Assembly (NCBI RefSeq): GCF_037975245.1
Contig: NW_027288845.1
Span: forward strand, 62,001 to 126,000
Source: Apostichopus japonicus
Lineage: Eukaryota > Echinodermata > Holothuroidea > Aspidochirotida > Stichopodidae
Direction: 5' to 3'
DNA length: 64,000 nt
Both the position numbers and the translations under genes were made by a program. Of this stretch, positions 46,501 to 60,100 are shown in pieces. Each line of letters opens with the position of its first letter. The stretch's first letter is position 1. The notes beneath the pieces are model-generated. The model worked only from the letters and a program-made list of their open reading frames with translations. It did no database searches and was not told the origin of the DNA.

Positions 46501-49500
46501 GACGTGTTTTGGGTCCTGGGCTCGAGACCCGGCCACGGCAGTTTGCTTTTGCAGCGCTCTCATAGGGTTCTCTGGAACTTTAAGTATTAGGAACGAACAT
46601 AGATTTATATCAGCTGCTGTCGTGGCGCGGTTGGTTGCGCTCGAGAGCGTGACGTGTTTTGGGTCCTGGGCTCGAGACCCGGCCACGGCAGTTTGCTTTT
46701 GCAGCGCTCTCATAGGGTTCTCTGGAACTTTAAGTATTAGGAACGAACATAGATTTATATCAGCTGCTGTCGTGGCGCGGTTGGTTGCGCTCGAGAGCGT
46801 GACGTGTTTTGGGTCCTGGGCTCGAGACCCGGCCACGGCAGTTTGCTTTTGCAGCGCTCTCATAGGGTTCTCTGGAACTTTAAGTATTAGGAACGAACAT
46901 AGATTTATATCAGCTGCTGTCGTGGCGCGGTTGGTTGCGCTCGAGAGCGTGACGTGTTTTGGGTCCTGGGCTCGAGACCCGACCACGGCAGTTTGCTTTT
47001 GCAGCGCTCTCATAGGGTTCTCTGGAACTTTAAGCATTAGGAACGAACATAGATTTATATCAGCTGCTGTCGTGGCGCGGTTGGTTGCGCTCGAGAGCGT
47101 GACGTGTTTTGGGTCCTGGGCTCGAGACCCGACCACGGCAGTTTGCTTTTGCAGCGCTCTCATAGGGTTCTCTGGAACTTTAAGCATTAGGAACGAACAT
47201 AGATTTATATCAGCTGCTGTCGTGGCGCGGTTGGTTGCGCTGGAGAGCGTGACGTGTTTTGGGTCCTGGGCTCGAGACCCGACCACGGCAGTTTGCTTTT
47301 GCAGCGCTCTCATAGGGTTCTCTGGAACTTTAAGCATTAGGAACGAACATAGATTTATATCAGCTGCTGTCGTGGCGCGGTTAGTTGCGCTCGAGAGCGT
47401 GACGTGTTTTGGGTCCTGGGCTCGAGACCCGACCACGGCAGTTTGCTTTTGCAGCGCTCTCATAGGGTTCTCTGGAACTTTAAGCATTAGGAACGAACAT
47501 AGATTTATATCAGCTGCTGTCGTGGCGCGGTTGGTTGCGCTCGAGAGCGTGACGTGTTTTGGGTCCTGGGCTCGAGACCCGGCCACGGCAGTTTGCTTTT
47601 GCAGCGCTCTCATAGGGTTCTCTGGAACTTTAAGTATTAGGAACGAACATAGATTTATATCAGCTGCTGTCGTGGCGCGGTTGGTTGCGCTCGAGAGCGT
47701 GACGTGTTTTGGGTCCTGGGCTCGAGACCCGGCCACGGCAGTTTGCTTTTGCAGCGCTCTCATAGGGTTCTCTGGAACTTTAAGTATTAGGAACGAACAT
47801 AGATTTATATCAGCTGCTGTCGTGGCGCGGTTGGTTGCGCTCGAGAGCGTGACGTGTTTTGGGTCCTGGGCTCGAGACCCGGCCACGGCAGTTTGCTTTT
47901 GCAGCGCTCTCATAGGGTTCTCTGGAACTTTAAGTATTAGGAACGAACATAGATTTATATCAGCTGCTGTCGTGGCGCGGTTGGTTGCGCTCGAGAGCGT
48001 GACGTGTTTTGGGTCCTGGGCTCGAGACCCGGCCACGGCAGTTTGCTTTTGCAGCGCTCTCATAGGGTTCTCTGGAACTTTAAGTATTAGGAACGAACAT
48101 AGATTTATATCAGCTGCTGTCGTGGCGCGGTTGGTTGCGCTCGAGAGCGTGACGTGTTTTGGGTCCTGGGCTCGAGACCCGGCCACGGCAGTTTGCTTTT
48201 GCAGCGCTCTCATAGGGTTCTCTGGAACTTTAAGTATTAGGAACGAACATAGATTTATATCAGCTGCTGTCGTGGCGCGGTTGGTTGCGCTCGAGAGCGT
48301 GACGTGTTTTGGGTCCTGGGCTCGAGACCCGACCACGGCAGTTTGCTTTTGCAGCGCTCTCATAGGGTTCTCTGGAAATTTAAGTATTAGGAACGAACAT
48401 AGATTTATATCAGCTGCTGTCGTGGCGCGGTTGGTTGCGCTCGAGAGCGTGACGTGTTTTGGGTCCTGGGCTCGAGACCCGACCACGGCAGTTTGCTTTT
48501 GCAGCGCTCTCATAGGGTTCTCTGGAACTTTAAGTATTAGGAACGAACATAGATTTATATCAGCTGCTGTCGTGGCGCGGTTGGTTGCGCTCGAGAGCGT
48601 GACGTGTTTTGGGTCCTGGGCTCGAGACCCGGCCACGGCAGTTTGCTTTTGCAGCGCTCTCATAGGGTTCTCTGGAACTTTAAGTATTAGGAACGAACAT
48701 AGATTTATATCAGCTGCTGTCGTGGCGCGGTTGGTTGCGCTCGAGAGCGTGACGTGTTTTGGGTCCTGGGCTCGAGACCCGGCCACGGCAGTTTGCTTTT
48801 GCAGCGCTCTCATAGGGTTCTCTGGAACTTTAAGTATTAGGAACGAACATAGATTTATATCAGCTGCTGTCGTGGCGCGGTTGGTTGCGCTCGAGAGCGT
48901 GACGTGTTTTGGGTCCTGGGCTCGAGACCCGGCCACGGCAGTTTGCTTTTGCAGCGCTCTCATAGGGTTCTCTGGAACTTTAAGTATTAGGAACGAACAT
49001 AGATTTATATCAGCTGCTGTCGTGGCGCGGTTGGTTGCGCTCGAGAGCGTGACGTGTTTTGGGTCCTGGGCTCGAGACCCGACCACGGCAGTTTGCTTTT
49101 GCAGCGCTCTCATAGGGTTCTCTGGAACTTTAAGTATTAGGAACGAACATAGATTTATATCAGCTGCTGTCGTGGCGCGGTTGGTTGCGCTCGAGAGCGT
49201 GACGTGTTTTGGGTCCTGGGCTCGAGACCCGACCACGGCAGTTTGCTTTTGCAGCGCTCTCATAGGGTTCTCTGGAACTTTAAGTATTAGGAACGAACAT
49301 AGATTTATATCAGCTGCTGTCGTGGCGCGGTTGGTTGCGCTCGAGAGCGTGACGTGTTTTGGGTCCTGGGCTCGAGACCCGGCCACGGCAGTTTGCTTTT
49401 GCAGCGCTCTCATAGGGTTCTCTGGAACTTTAAGTATTAGGAACGAACATAGATTTATATCAGCTGCTGTCGTGGCGCGGTTGGTTGCGCTCGAGAGCGT

Positions 49501-50100
49501 GACGTGTTTTGGGTCCTGGGCTCGAGACCCGACCACGGCAGTTTGCTTTTACAGCGCTCTCATAGGGTTCTCTGGAACTTTAAGTATTAGGAACGAACAT
49601 AGATTTATATCAGCTGCTGTCGTGGCGCGGTTGGTTGCGCTCGAGAGCGTGACGTGTTTTGGGTCCTGGGCTCGAGACCCGGCCACGGCAGTTTGCTTTT
49701 GCAGCGCTCTCATAGGGTTCTCTGGAACTTTAAGTATTAGGAACGAACATAGATTTATATCAGCTGCTGTCGTGGCGCGGTTGGTTGCGCTCGAGAGCGT
49801 GACGTGTTTTGGGTCCTGGGCTCGAGACCCGGCCACGGCAGTTTGCTTTTGCAGCGCTCTCATAGGGTTCTCTGGAACTTTAAGTATTAGGAACGAACAT
49901 AGATTTATATCAGCTGCTGTCGTGGCGCGGTTGGTTGCGCTCGAGAGCGTGACGTGTTTTGGGTCCTGGGCTCGAGACCCGGCCACGGCAGTTTGCTTTT
50001 GCAGCGCTCTCATAGGGTTCTCTGGAACTTTAAGTATTAGGAACGAACATAGATTTATATCAGCTGTTGTCGTGGCGCGGTTGGTTGCGCTCGAGAGCGT

Positions 50101-53100
50101 GACGTGTTTTGGGTCCTGGGCTCGAGACCCGGCCACGGCAGTTTGCTTTTGCAGCGCTCTCATAGGGTTCTCTGGAACTTTAAGCATTAGGAACGAACAT
50201 AGATTTATATCAGCTGCTGTCGTGGCGCGGTTGGTTGCGCTCGAGAGCGTGACGTGTTTTGGGTCCTGGGCTCGAGACCCGGCCACGGCAGTTTGCTTTT
50301 GCAGCGCTCTCATAGGGTTCTCTGGAACTTTAAGCATTAGGAACGAACATAGATTTATATCAGCTGCTGTCGTGGCGCGGTTGGTTGCGCTCGAGAGCGT
50401 GACGTGTTTTGGGTCCTGGGCTCGAGACCCGGCCACGGCAGTTTGCTTTTGCAGCGCTCTCATAGGGTTCTCTGGAACTTTAAGCATTAGGAACGAACAT
50501 AGATTTATATCAGCTGCTGTCGTGGCGCGGTTGGTTGCGCTCGAGAGCGTGACGTGTTTTGGGTCCTGGGCTCGAGACCCGGCCACGGCAGTTTGCTTTT
50601 GCAGCGCTCTCATAGGGTTCTCTGGAACTTTAAGCATTAGGAACGAACATAGATTTATATCAGCTGCTGTCGTGGCGCGGTTGGTTGCGCTCGAGAGCGT
50701 GACGTGTTTTGGGTCCTGGGCTCGAGACCCGGCCACGGCAGTTTGCTTTTGCAGCGCTCTCATAGGGTTCTCTGGAACTTTAAGCATTAGGAACGAACAT
50801 AGATTTATATCAGCTGCTGTCGTGGCGCGGTTGGTTGCGCTCGAGAGCGTGACGTGTTTTGGGTCCTGGGCTCGAGACCCGGCCACGGCAGTTTGCTTTT
50901 GCAGCGCTCTCATAGGGTTCTCTGGAACTTTAAGTATTAGGAACGAACATAGATTTATATCAGCTGCTGTCGTGGCGCGGTTGGTTGCGCTCGAGAGCGT
51001 GACGTGTTTTGGGTCCTGGGCTCGAGACCCGGCCACGGCAGTTTGCTTTTGCAGCGCTCTCATAGGGTTCTCTGGAACTTTAAGTATTAGGAACGAACAT
51101 AGATTTATATCAGCTGCTGTCGTGGCGCGGTTGGTTGCGCTCGAGAGCGTGACGTGTTTTGGGTCCTGGGCTCGAGACCCGGCCACGGCAGTTTGCTTTT
51201 GCAGCGCTCTCATAGGGTTCTCTGGAACTTTAAGTATTAGGAACGAACATAGATTTATATCAGCTGCTGTCGTGGCGCGGTTGGTTGCGCTCGAGAGCGT
51301 GACGTGTTTTGGGTCCTGGGCTCGAGACCCGGCCACGGCAGTTTGCTTTTGCAGCGCTCTCATAGGGTTCTCTGGAACTTTAAGCATTAGGAACGAACAT
51401 AGATTTATATCAGCTGCTGTCGTGGCGCGGTTGGTTGCGCTCGAGAGCGTGACGTGTTTTGGGTCCTGGGCTCGAGACCCGGCCACGGCAGTTTGCTTTT
51501 GCAGCGCTCTCATAGGGTTCTCTGGAACTTTAAGCATTAGGAACGAACATAGATTTATATCAGCTGCTGTCGTGGCGCGGTTGGTTGCGCTCGAGAGCGT
51601 GACGTGTTTTGGGTCCTGGGCTCGAGACCCGGCCACGGCAGTTTGCTTTTGCAGCGCTCTCATAGGGTTCTCTGGAACTTTAAGCATTAGGAACGAACAT
51701 AGATTTATATCAGCTGCTGTCGTGGCGCGGTTGGTTGCGCTCGAGAGCGTGACGTGTTTTGGGTCCTGGGCTCGAGACCCGGCCACGGCAGTTTGCTTTT
51801 GCAGCGCTCTCATAGGGTTCTCTGGAACTTTAAGCATTAGGAACGAACATAGATTTATATCAGCTGCTGTCGTGGCGCGGTTGGTTGCGCTCGAGAGCGT
51901 GACGTGTTTTGGGTCCTGGGCTCGAGACCCGGCCACGGCAGTTTGCTTTTGCAGCGCTCTCATAGGGTTCTCTGGAACTTTAAGCATTAGGAACGAACAT
52001 AGATTTATATCAGCTGCTGTCGTGGCGCGGTTGGTTGCGCTCGAGAGCGTGACGTGTTTTGGGTCCTGGGCTCGAGACCCGGCCACGGCAGTTTGCTTTT
52101 GCAGCGCTCTCATAGGGTTCTCTGGAACTTTAAGCATTAGGAACGAACATAGATTTATATCAGCTGCTGTCGTGGCGCGGTTGGTTGCGCTCGAGAGCGT
52201 GACGTGTTTTGGGTCCTGGGCTCGAGACCCGGCCACGGCAGTTTGCTTTTGCAGCGCTCTCATAGGGTTCTCTGGAACTTTAAGCATTAGGAACGAACAT
52301 AGATTTATATCAGCTGCTGTCGTGGCGCGGTTGGTTGCGCTCGAGAGCGTGACGTGTTTTGGGTCCTGGGCTCGAGACCCGGCCGCGGCAGTTTGCTTTT
52401 GCAGCGCTCTCATAGGGTTCTCTGGAACTTTAAGCATTAGGAACGAACATAGATTTATATCAGCTGCTGTCGTGGCGCGGTTGGTTGCGCTCGAGAGCGT
52501 GACGTGTTTTGGGTCCTGGGCTCGAGACCCGGCCGCGGCAGTTTGCTTTTGCAGCGCTCTCATAGGGTTCTCTGGAACTTTAAGCATTAGGAACGAACAT
52601 AGATTTATATCAGCTGCTGTCGTGGCGCGGTTGGTTGCGCTCGAGAGCGTGACGTGTTTTGGGTCCTGGGCTCGAGACCCGGCCACGGCAGTTTGCTTTT
52701 GCAGCGCTCTCATAGGGTTCTCTGGAACTTTAAGCATTAGGAACGAACATAGATTTATATCAGCTGCTGTCGTGGCGCGGTTGGTTGCGCTCGAGAGCGT
52801 GACGTGTTTTGGGTCCTGGGCTCGAGACCCGGCCACGGCAGTTTGCTTTTGCAGCGCTCTCATAGGGTTCTCTGGAACTTTAAGCATTAGGAACGAACAT
52901 AGATTTATATCAGCTGCTGTCGTGGCGCGGTTGGTTGCGCTCGAGAGCGTGACGTGTTTTGGGTCCTGGGCTCGAGACCCGGCCACGGCAGTTTGCTTTT
53001 GCAGCGCTCTCATAGGGTTCTCTGGAACTTTAAGTATTAGGAACGAACATAGATTTATATCAGCTGCTGTCGTGGCGCGGTTGGTTGCGCTCGAGAGCGT

Positions 53101-56100
53101 GACGTGTTTTGGGTCCTGGGCTCGAGACCCGGCCACGGCAGTTTGCTTTTGCAGCGCTCTCATAGGGTTCTCTGGAACTTTAAGTATTAGGAACGAACAT
53201 AGATTTATATCAGCTGCTGTCGTGGCGCGGTTGGTTGCGCTCGAGAGCGTGACGTGTTTTGGGTCCTGGGCTCGAGACCCGGCCACGGCAGTTTGCTTTT
53301 GCAGCGCTCTCATAGGGTTCTCTGGAACTTTAAGTATTAGGAACGAACATAGATTTATATCAGCTGCTGTCGTGGCGCGGTTGGTTGCGCTCGAGAGCGT
53401 GACGTGTTTTGGGTCCTGGGCTCGAGACCCGGCCACGGCAGTTTGCTTTTGCAGCGCTCTCATAGGGTTCTCTGGAACTTTAAGTATTAGGAACGAACAT
53501 AGATTTATATCAGCTGCTGTCGTGGCGCGGTTGGTTGCGCTCGAGAGCGTGACGTGTTTTGGGTCCTGGGCTCGAGACCCGGCCACGGCAGTTTGCTTTT
53601 GCAGCGCTCTCATAGGGTTCTCTGGAACTTTAAGTATTAGGAACGAACATAGATTTATATCAGCTGCTGTCGTGGCGCGGTTGGTTGCGCTCGAGAGCGT
53701 GACGTGTTTTGGGTCCTGGGCTCGAGACCCGACCACGGCAGTTTGCTTTTGCAGCGCTCTCATAGGGTTCTCTGGAACTTTAAGTATTAGGAACGAACAT
53801 AGATTTATATCAGCTGCTGTCGTGGCGCGGTTGGTTGCGCTCGAGAGCGTGACGTGTTTTGGGTCCTGGGCTCGAGACCCGGCCACGGCAGTTTGCTTTT
53901 GCAGCGCTCTCATAGGGTTCTCTGGAACTTTAAGTATTAGGAACGAACATAGATTTATATCAGCTGCTGTCGTGGCGCGGTTGGTTGCGCTCGAGAGCGT
54001 GACGTGTTTTGGGTCCTGGGCTCGAGACCCGGCCACGGCAGTTTGCTTTTGCAGCGCTCTCATAGGGTTCTCTGGAACTTTAAGTATTAGGAACGAACAT
54101 AGATTTATATCAGCTGCTGTCGTGGCGCGGTTGGTTGCGCTCGAGAGCGTGACGTGTTTTGGGTCCTGGGCTCGAGACCCGGCCACGGCAGTTTGCTTTT
54201 GCAGCGCTCTCATAGGGTTCTCTGGAACTTTAAGTATTAGGAACGAACATAGATTTATATCAGCTGCTGTCGTGGCGCGGTTGGTTGCGCTCGAGAGCGT
54301 GACGTGTTTTGGGTCCTGGGCTCGAGACCCGGCCACGGCAGTTTGCTTTTGCAGCGCTCTCATAGGGTTCTCTGGAACTTTAAGCATTAGGAACGAACAT
54401 AGATTTATATCAGCTGCTGTCGTGGCGCGGTTGGTTGCGCTCGAGAGCGTGACGTGTTTTGGGTCCTGGGCTCGAGACCCGGCCACGGCAGTTTGCTTTT
54501 GCAGCGCTCTCATAGGGTTCTCTGGAACTTTAAGCATTAGGAACGAACATAGATTTATATCAGCTGCTGTCGTGGCGCGGTTGGTTGCGCTCGAGAGCGT
54601 GACGTGTTTTGGGTCCTGGGCTCGAGACCCGGCCACGGCAGTTTGCTTTTGCAGCGCTCTCATAGGGTTCTCTGGAACTTTAAGCATTAGGAACGAACAT
54701 AGATTTATATCAGCTGCTGTCGTGGCGCGGTTGGTTGCGCTCGAGAGCGTGACGTGTTTTGGGTCCTGGGCTCGAGACCCGGCCACGGCAGTTTGCTTTT
54801 GCAGCGCTCTCATAGGGTTCTCTGGAACTTTAAGCATTAGGAACGAACATAGATTTATATCAGCTGCTGTCGTGGCGCGGTTGGTTGCGCTCGAGAGCGT
54901 GACGTGTTTTGGGTCCTGGGCTCGAGACCCGGCCACGGCAGTTTGCTTTTGCAGCGCTCTCATAGGGTTCTCTGGAACTTTAAGTATTAGGAACGAACAT
55001 AGATTTATATCAGCTGCTGTCGTGGCGCGGTTGGTTGCGCTCGAGAGCGTGACGTGTTTTGGGTCCTGGGCTCGAGACCCGGCCACGGCAGTTTGCTTTT
55101 GCAGCGCTCTCATAGGGTTCTCTGGAACTTTAAGCATTAGGAACGAACATAGATTTATATCAGCTGCTGTCGTGGCGCGGTTGGTTGCGCTCGAGAGCGT
55201 GACGTGTTTTGGGTCCTGGGCTCGAGACCCGGCCACGGCAGTTTGCTTTTGCAGCGCTCTCATAGGGTTCTCTGGAACTTTAAGCATTAGGAACGAACAT
55301 AGATTTATATCAGCTGCTGTCGTGGCGCGGTTGGTTGCGCTCGAGAGCGTGACGTGTTTTGGGTCCTGGGCTCGAGACCCGGCCACGGCAGTTTGCTTTT
55401 GCAGCGCTCTCATAGGGTTCTCTGGAACTTTAAGCATTAGGAACGAACATAGATTTATATCAGCTGCTGTCGTGGCGCGGTTGGTTGCGCTCGAGAGCGT
55501 GACGTGTTTTGGGTCCTGGGCTCGAGACCCGGCCACGGCAGTTTGCTTTTGCAGCGCTCTCATAGGGTTCTCTGGAACTTTAAGCATTAGGAACGAACAT
55601 AGATTTATATCAGCTGCTGTCGTGGCGCGGTTGGTTGCGCTCGAGAGCGTGACGTGTTTTGGGTCCTGGGCTCGAGACCCGGCCACGGCAGTTTGCTTTT
55701 GCAGCGCTCTCATAGGGTTCTCTGGAACTTTAAGCATTAGGAACGAACATAGATTTATATCAGCTGCTGTCGTGGCGCGGTTGGTTGCGCTCGAGAGCGT
55801 GACGTGTTTTGGGTCCTGGGCTCGAGACCCGGCCACGGCAGTTTGCTTTTGCAGCGCTCTCATAGGGTTCTCTGGAACTTTAAGCATTAGGAACGAACAT
55901 AGATTTATATCAGCTGCTGTCGTGGCGCGGTTGGTTGCGCTCGAGAGCGTGACGTGTTTTGGGTCCTGGGCTCGAGACCCGGCCACGGCAGTTTGCTTTT
56001 GCAGCGCTCTCATAGGGTTCTCTGGAACTTTAAGCATTAGGAACGAACATAGATTTATATCAGCTGCTGTCGTGGCGCGGTTGGTTGCGCTCGAGAGCGT

Positions 56101-57150
56101 GACGTGTTTTGGGTCCTGGGCTCGAGACCCGGCCACGGCAGTTTGCTTTTGCAGCGCTCTCATAGGGTTCTCTGGAACTTTAAGCATTAGGAACGAACAT
56201 AGATTTATATCAGCTGCTGTCGTGGCGCGGTTGGTTGCGCTCGAGAGCGTGACGTGTTTTGGGTCCTGGGCTCGAGACCCGGCCACGGCAGTTTGCTTTT
56301 GCAGCGCTCTCATAGGGTTCTCTGGAACTTTAAGCATTAGGAACGAACATAGATTTATATCAGCTGCTGTCGTGGCGCGGTTGGTTGCGCTCGAGAGCGT
56401 GACGTGTTTTGGGTCCTGGGCTCGAGACCCGGCCACGGCAGTTTGCTTTTGCAGCGCTCTCATAGGGTTCTCTGGAACTTTAAGCATTAGGAACGAACAT
56501 AGATTTATATCAGCTGCTGTCGTGGCGCGGTTGGTTGCGCTCGAGAGCGTGACGTGTTTTGGGTCCTGGGCTCGAGACCCGGCCACGGCAGTTTGCTTTT
56601 GCAGCGCTCTCATAGGGTTCTCTGGAACTTTAAGCATTAGGAACGAACATAGATTTATATCAGCTGCTGTCGTGGCGCGGTTGGTTGCGCTCGAGAGCGT
56701 GACGTGTTTTGGGTCCTGGGCTCGAGACCCGGCCACGGCAGTTTGCTTTTGCAGCGCTCTCATAGGGTTCTCTGGAACTTTAAGCATTAGGAACGAACAT
56801 AGATTTATATCAGCTGCTGTCGTGGCGCGGTTGGTTGCGCTCGAGAGCGTGACGTGTTTTGGGTCCTGGGCTCGAGACCCGGCCACGGCAGTTTGCTTTT
56901 GCAGCGCTCTCATAGGGTTCTCTGGAACTTTAAGCATTAGGAACGAACATAGATTTATATCAGCTGCTGTCGTGGCGCGGTTGGTTGCGCTCGAGAGCGT
57001 GACGTGTTTTGGGTCCTGGGCTCGAGACCCGACCACGGCAGTTTGCTTTTGCAGCGCTCTCATAGGGTTCTCTGGAACTTTAAGCATTAGGAACGAACAT
57101 AGATTTATATCAGCTGCTGTCGTGGCGCGGTTGGTTGCGCTCGAGAGCGT
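50101..57150 (+). repeat. T85C haplotype domain
   Basis: In monomers 335-381, C85 is present in 335-339, 343-353, 363-366 and 368-381 (34 of 47), and A32 is nearly absent, seen only at 359 and 381. Elsewhere C85 occurs in a few short runs (146-150, 162-171, 314-317). Two adjacent monomers (350-351) share A35G (ggccgcgg). This is the most homogeneous and youngest-looking expansion in the window. Confidence 0.75.
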
Positions 57151-60100
57151 GACGTGTTTTGGGTCCTGGGCTCGAGACCCGGCCACGGCAGTTTGCTTTT
57201 GCAGCGCTCTCATAGGGTTCTCTGGAACTTTAAGTATTAGGAACGAACATAGATTTATATCAGCTGCTGTCGTGGCGCGGTTGGTTGCGCTCGAGAGCGT
57301 GACGTGTTTTGGGTCCTGGGCTCGAGACCCGGCCACGGCAGTTTGCTTTTGCAGCGCTCTCATAGGGTTCTCTGGAACTTTAAGTATTAGGAACGAACAT
57401 AGATTTATATCAGCTGCTGTCGTGGCGCGGTTGGTTGCGCTCGAGAGCGTGACGTGTTTTGGGTCCTGGGCTCGAGACCCGACCACGGCAGTTTGCTTTT
57501 GCAGCGCTCTCATAGGGTTCTCTGGAACTTTAAGTATTAGGAACGAACATAGATTTATATCAGCTGCTGTCGTGGCGCGGTTGGTTGCGCTCGAGAGCGT
57601 GACGTGTTTTGGGTCCTGGGCTCGAGACCCGACCACGGCAGTTTGCTTTTGCAGCGCTCTCATAGGGTTCTCTGGAACTTTAAGTATTAGGAACGAACAT
57701 AGATTTATATCAGCTGCTGTCGTGGCGCGGTTGGTTGCGCTCGAGAGCGTGACGTGTTTTGGGTCCTGGGCTCGAGACCCGACCACGGCAGTTTGCTTTT
57801 GCAGCGCTCTCATAGGGTTCTCTGGAACTTTAAGTATTAGGAACGAACATAGATTTATATCAGCTGCTGTCGTGGCGCGGTTGGTTGCGCTCGAGAGCGT
57901 GACGTGTTTTGGGTCCTGGGCTCGAGACCCGGCCACGGCAGTTTGCTTTTGCAGCGCTCTCATAGGGTTCTCTGGAACTTTAAGTATTAGGAACGAACAT
58001 AGATTTATATCAGCTGCTGTCGTGGCGCGGTTGGTTGCGCTCGAGAGCGTGACGTGTTTTGGGTCCTGGGCTCGAGACCCGACCACGGCAGTTTGCTTTT
58101 GCAGCGCTCTCATAGGGTTCTCTGGAACTTTAAGTATTAGGAACGAACATAGATTTATATCAGCTGCTGTCGTGGCGCGGTTGGTTGCGCTCGAGAGCGT
58201 GACGTGTTTTGGGTCCTGGGCTCGAGACCCGGCCACGGCAGTTTGCTTTTGCAGCGCTCTCATAGGGTTCTCTGGAACTTTAAGTATTAGGAACGAACAT
58301 AGATTTATATCAGCTGCTGTCGTGGCGCGGTTGGTTGCGCTCGAGAGCGTGACGTGTTTTGGGTCCTGGGCTCGAGACCCGGCCACGGCAGTTTGCTTTT
58401 GCAGCGCTCTCATAGGGTTCTCTGGAACTTTAAGTATTAGGAACGAACATAGATTTATATCAGCTGCTGTCGTGGCGCGGTTGGTTGCGCTCGAGAGCGT
58501 GACGTGTTTTGGGTCCTGGGCTCGAGACCCGGCCACGGCAGTTTGCTTTTGCAGCGCTCTCATAGGGTTCTCTGGAACTTTAAGTATTAGGAACGAACAT
58601 AGATTTATATCAGCTGCTGTCGTGGCGCGGTTGGTTGCGCTCGAGAGCGTGACGTGTTTTGGGTCCTGGGCTCGAGACCCGGCCACGGCAGTTTGCTTTT
58701 GCAGCGCTCTCATAGGGTTCTCTGGAACTTTAAGTATTAGGAACGAACATAGATTTATATCCGCTGCTGTCGTGGCGCGGTTGGTTGCGCTCGAGAGCGT
58801 GACGTGTTTTGGGTCCTGGGCTCGAGACCCGACCACGGCAGTTTGCTTTTGCAGCGCTCTCATAGGGTTCTCTGGAACTTTAAGTATTAGGAACGAACAT
58901 AGATTTATATCCGCTGCTGTCGTGGCGCGGTTGGTTGCGCTCGAGAGCGTGACGTGTTTTGGGTCCTGGGCTCGAGACCCGGCCACGGCAGTTTGCTTTT
59001 GCAGCGCTCTCATAGGGTTCTCTGGAACTTTAAGTATTAGGAACGAACATAGATTTATATCAGCTGCTGTCGTGGCGCGGTTGGTTGCGCTCGAGAGCGT
59101 GACGTGTTTTGGGTCCTGGGCTCGAGACCCGGCCACGGCAGTTTGCTTTTGCAGCGCTCTCATAGGGTTCTCTGGAACTTTAAGTATTAGGAACGAACAT
59201 AGATTTATATCAGCTGCTGTCGTGGCGCGGTTGGTTGCGCTCGAGAGCGTGACGTGTTTTGGGTCCTGGGCTCGAGACCCGGCCACGGCAGTTTGCTTTT
59301 GCAGCGCTCTCATAGGGTTCTCTGGAACTTTAAGTATTAGGAACGAACATAGATTTATATCAGCTGCTGTCGTGGCGCGGTTGGTTGCGCTCGAGAGCGT
59401 GACGTGTTTTGGGTCCTGGGCTCGAGACCCGGCCACGGCAGTTTGCTTTTGCAGCGCTCTCATAGGGTTCTCTGGAACTTTAAGTATTAGGAACGAACAT
59501 AGATTTATATCAGCTGCTGTCGTGGCGCGGTTGGTTGCGCTCGAGAGCGTGACGTGTTTTGGGTCCTGGGCTCGAGACCCGACCACGGCAGTTTGCTTTT
59601 GCAGCGCTCTCATAGGGTTCTCTGGAACTTTAAGTATTAGGAACGAACATAGATTTATATCAGCTGCTGTCGTGGCGCGGTTGGTTGCGCTCGAGAGCGT
59701 GACGTGTTTTGGGTCCTGGGCTCGAGACCCGGCCACGGCAGTTTGCTTTTGCAGCGCTCTCATAGGGTTCTCTGGAACTTTAAGTATTAGGAACGAACAT
59801 AGATTTATATCAGCTGCTGTCGTGGCGCGGTTGGTTGCGCTCGAGAGCGTGACGTGTTTTGGGTCCTGGGCTCGAGACCCGGCCACGGCAGTTTGCTTTT
59901 GCAGCGCTCTCATAGGGTTCTCTGGAACTTTAAGTATTAGGAACGAACATAGATTTATATCAGCTGCTGTCGTGGCGCGGTTGGTTGCGCTCGAGAGCGT
60001 GACGTGTTTTGGGTCCTGGGCTCGAGACCCGACCACGGCAGTTTGCTTTTGCAGCGCTCTCATAGGGTTCTCTGGAACTTTAAGTATTAGGAACGAACAT

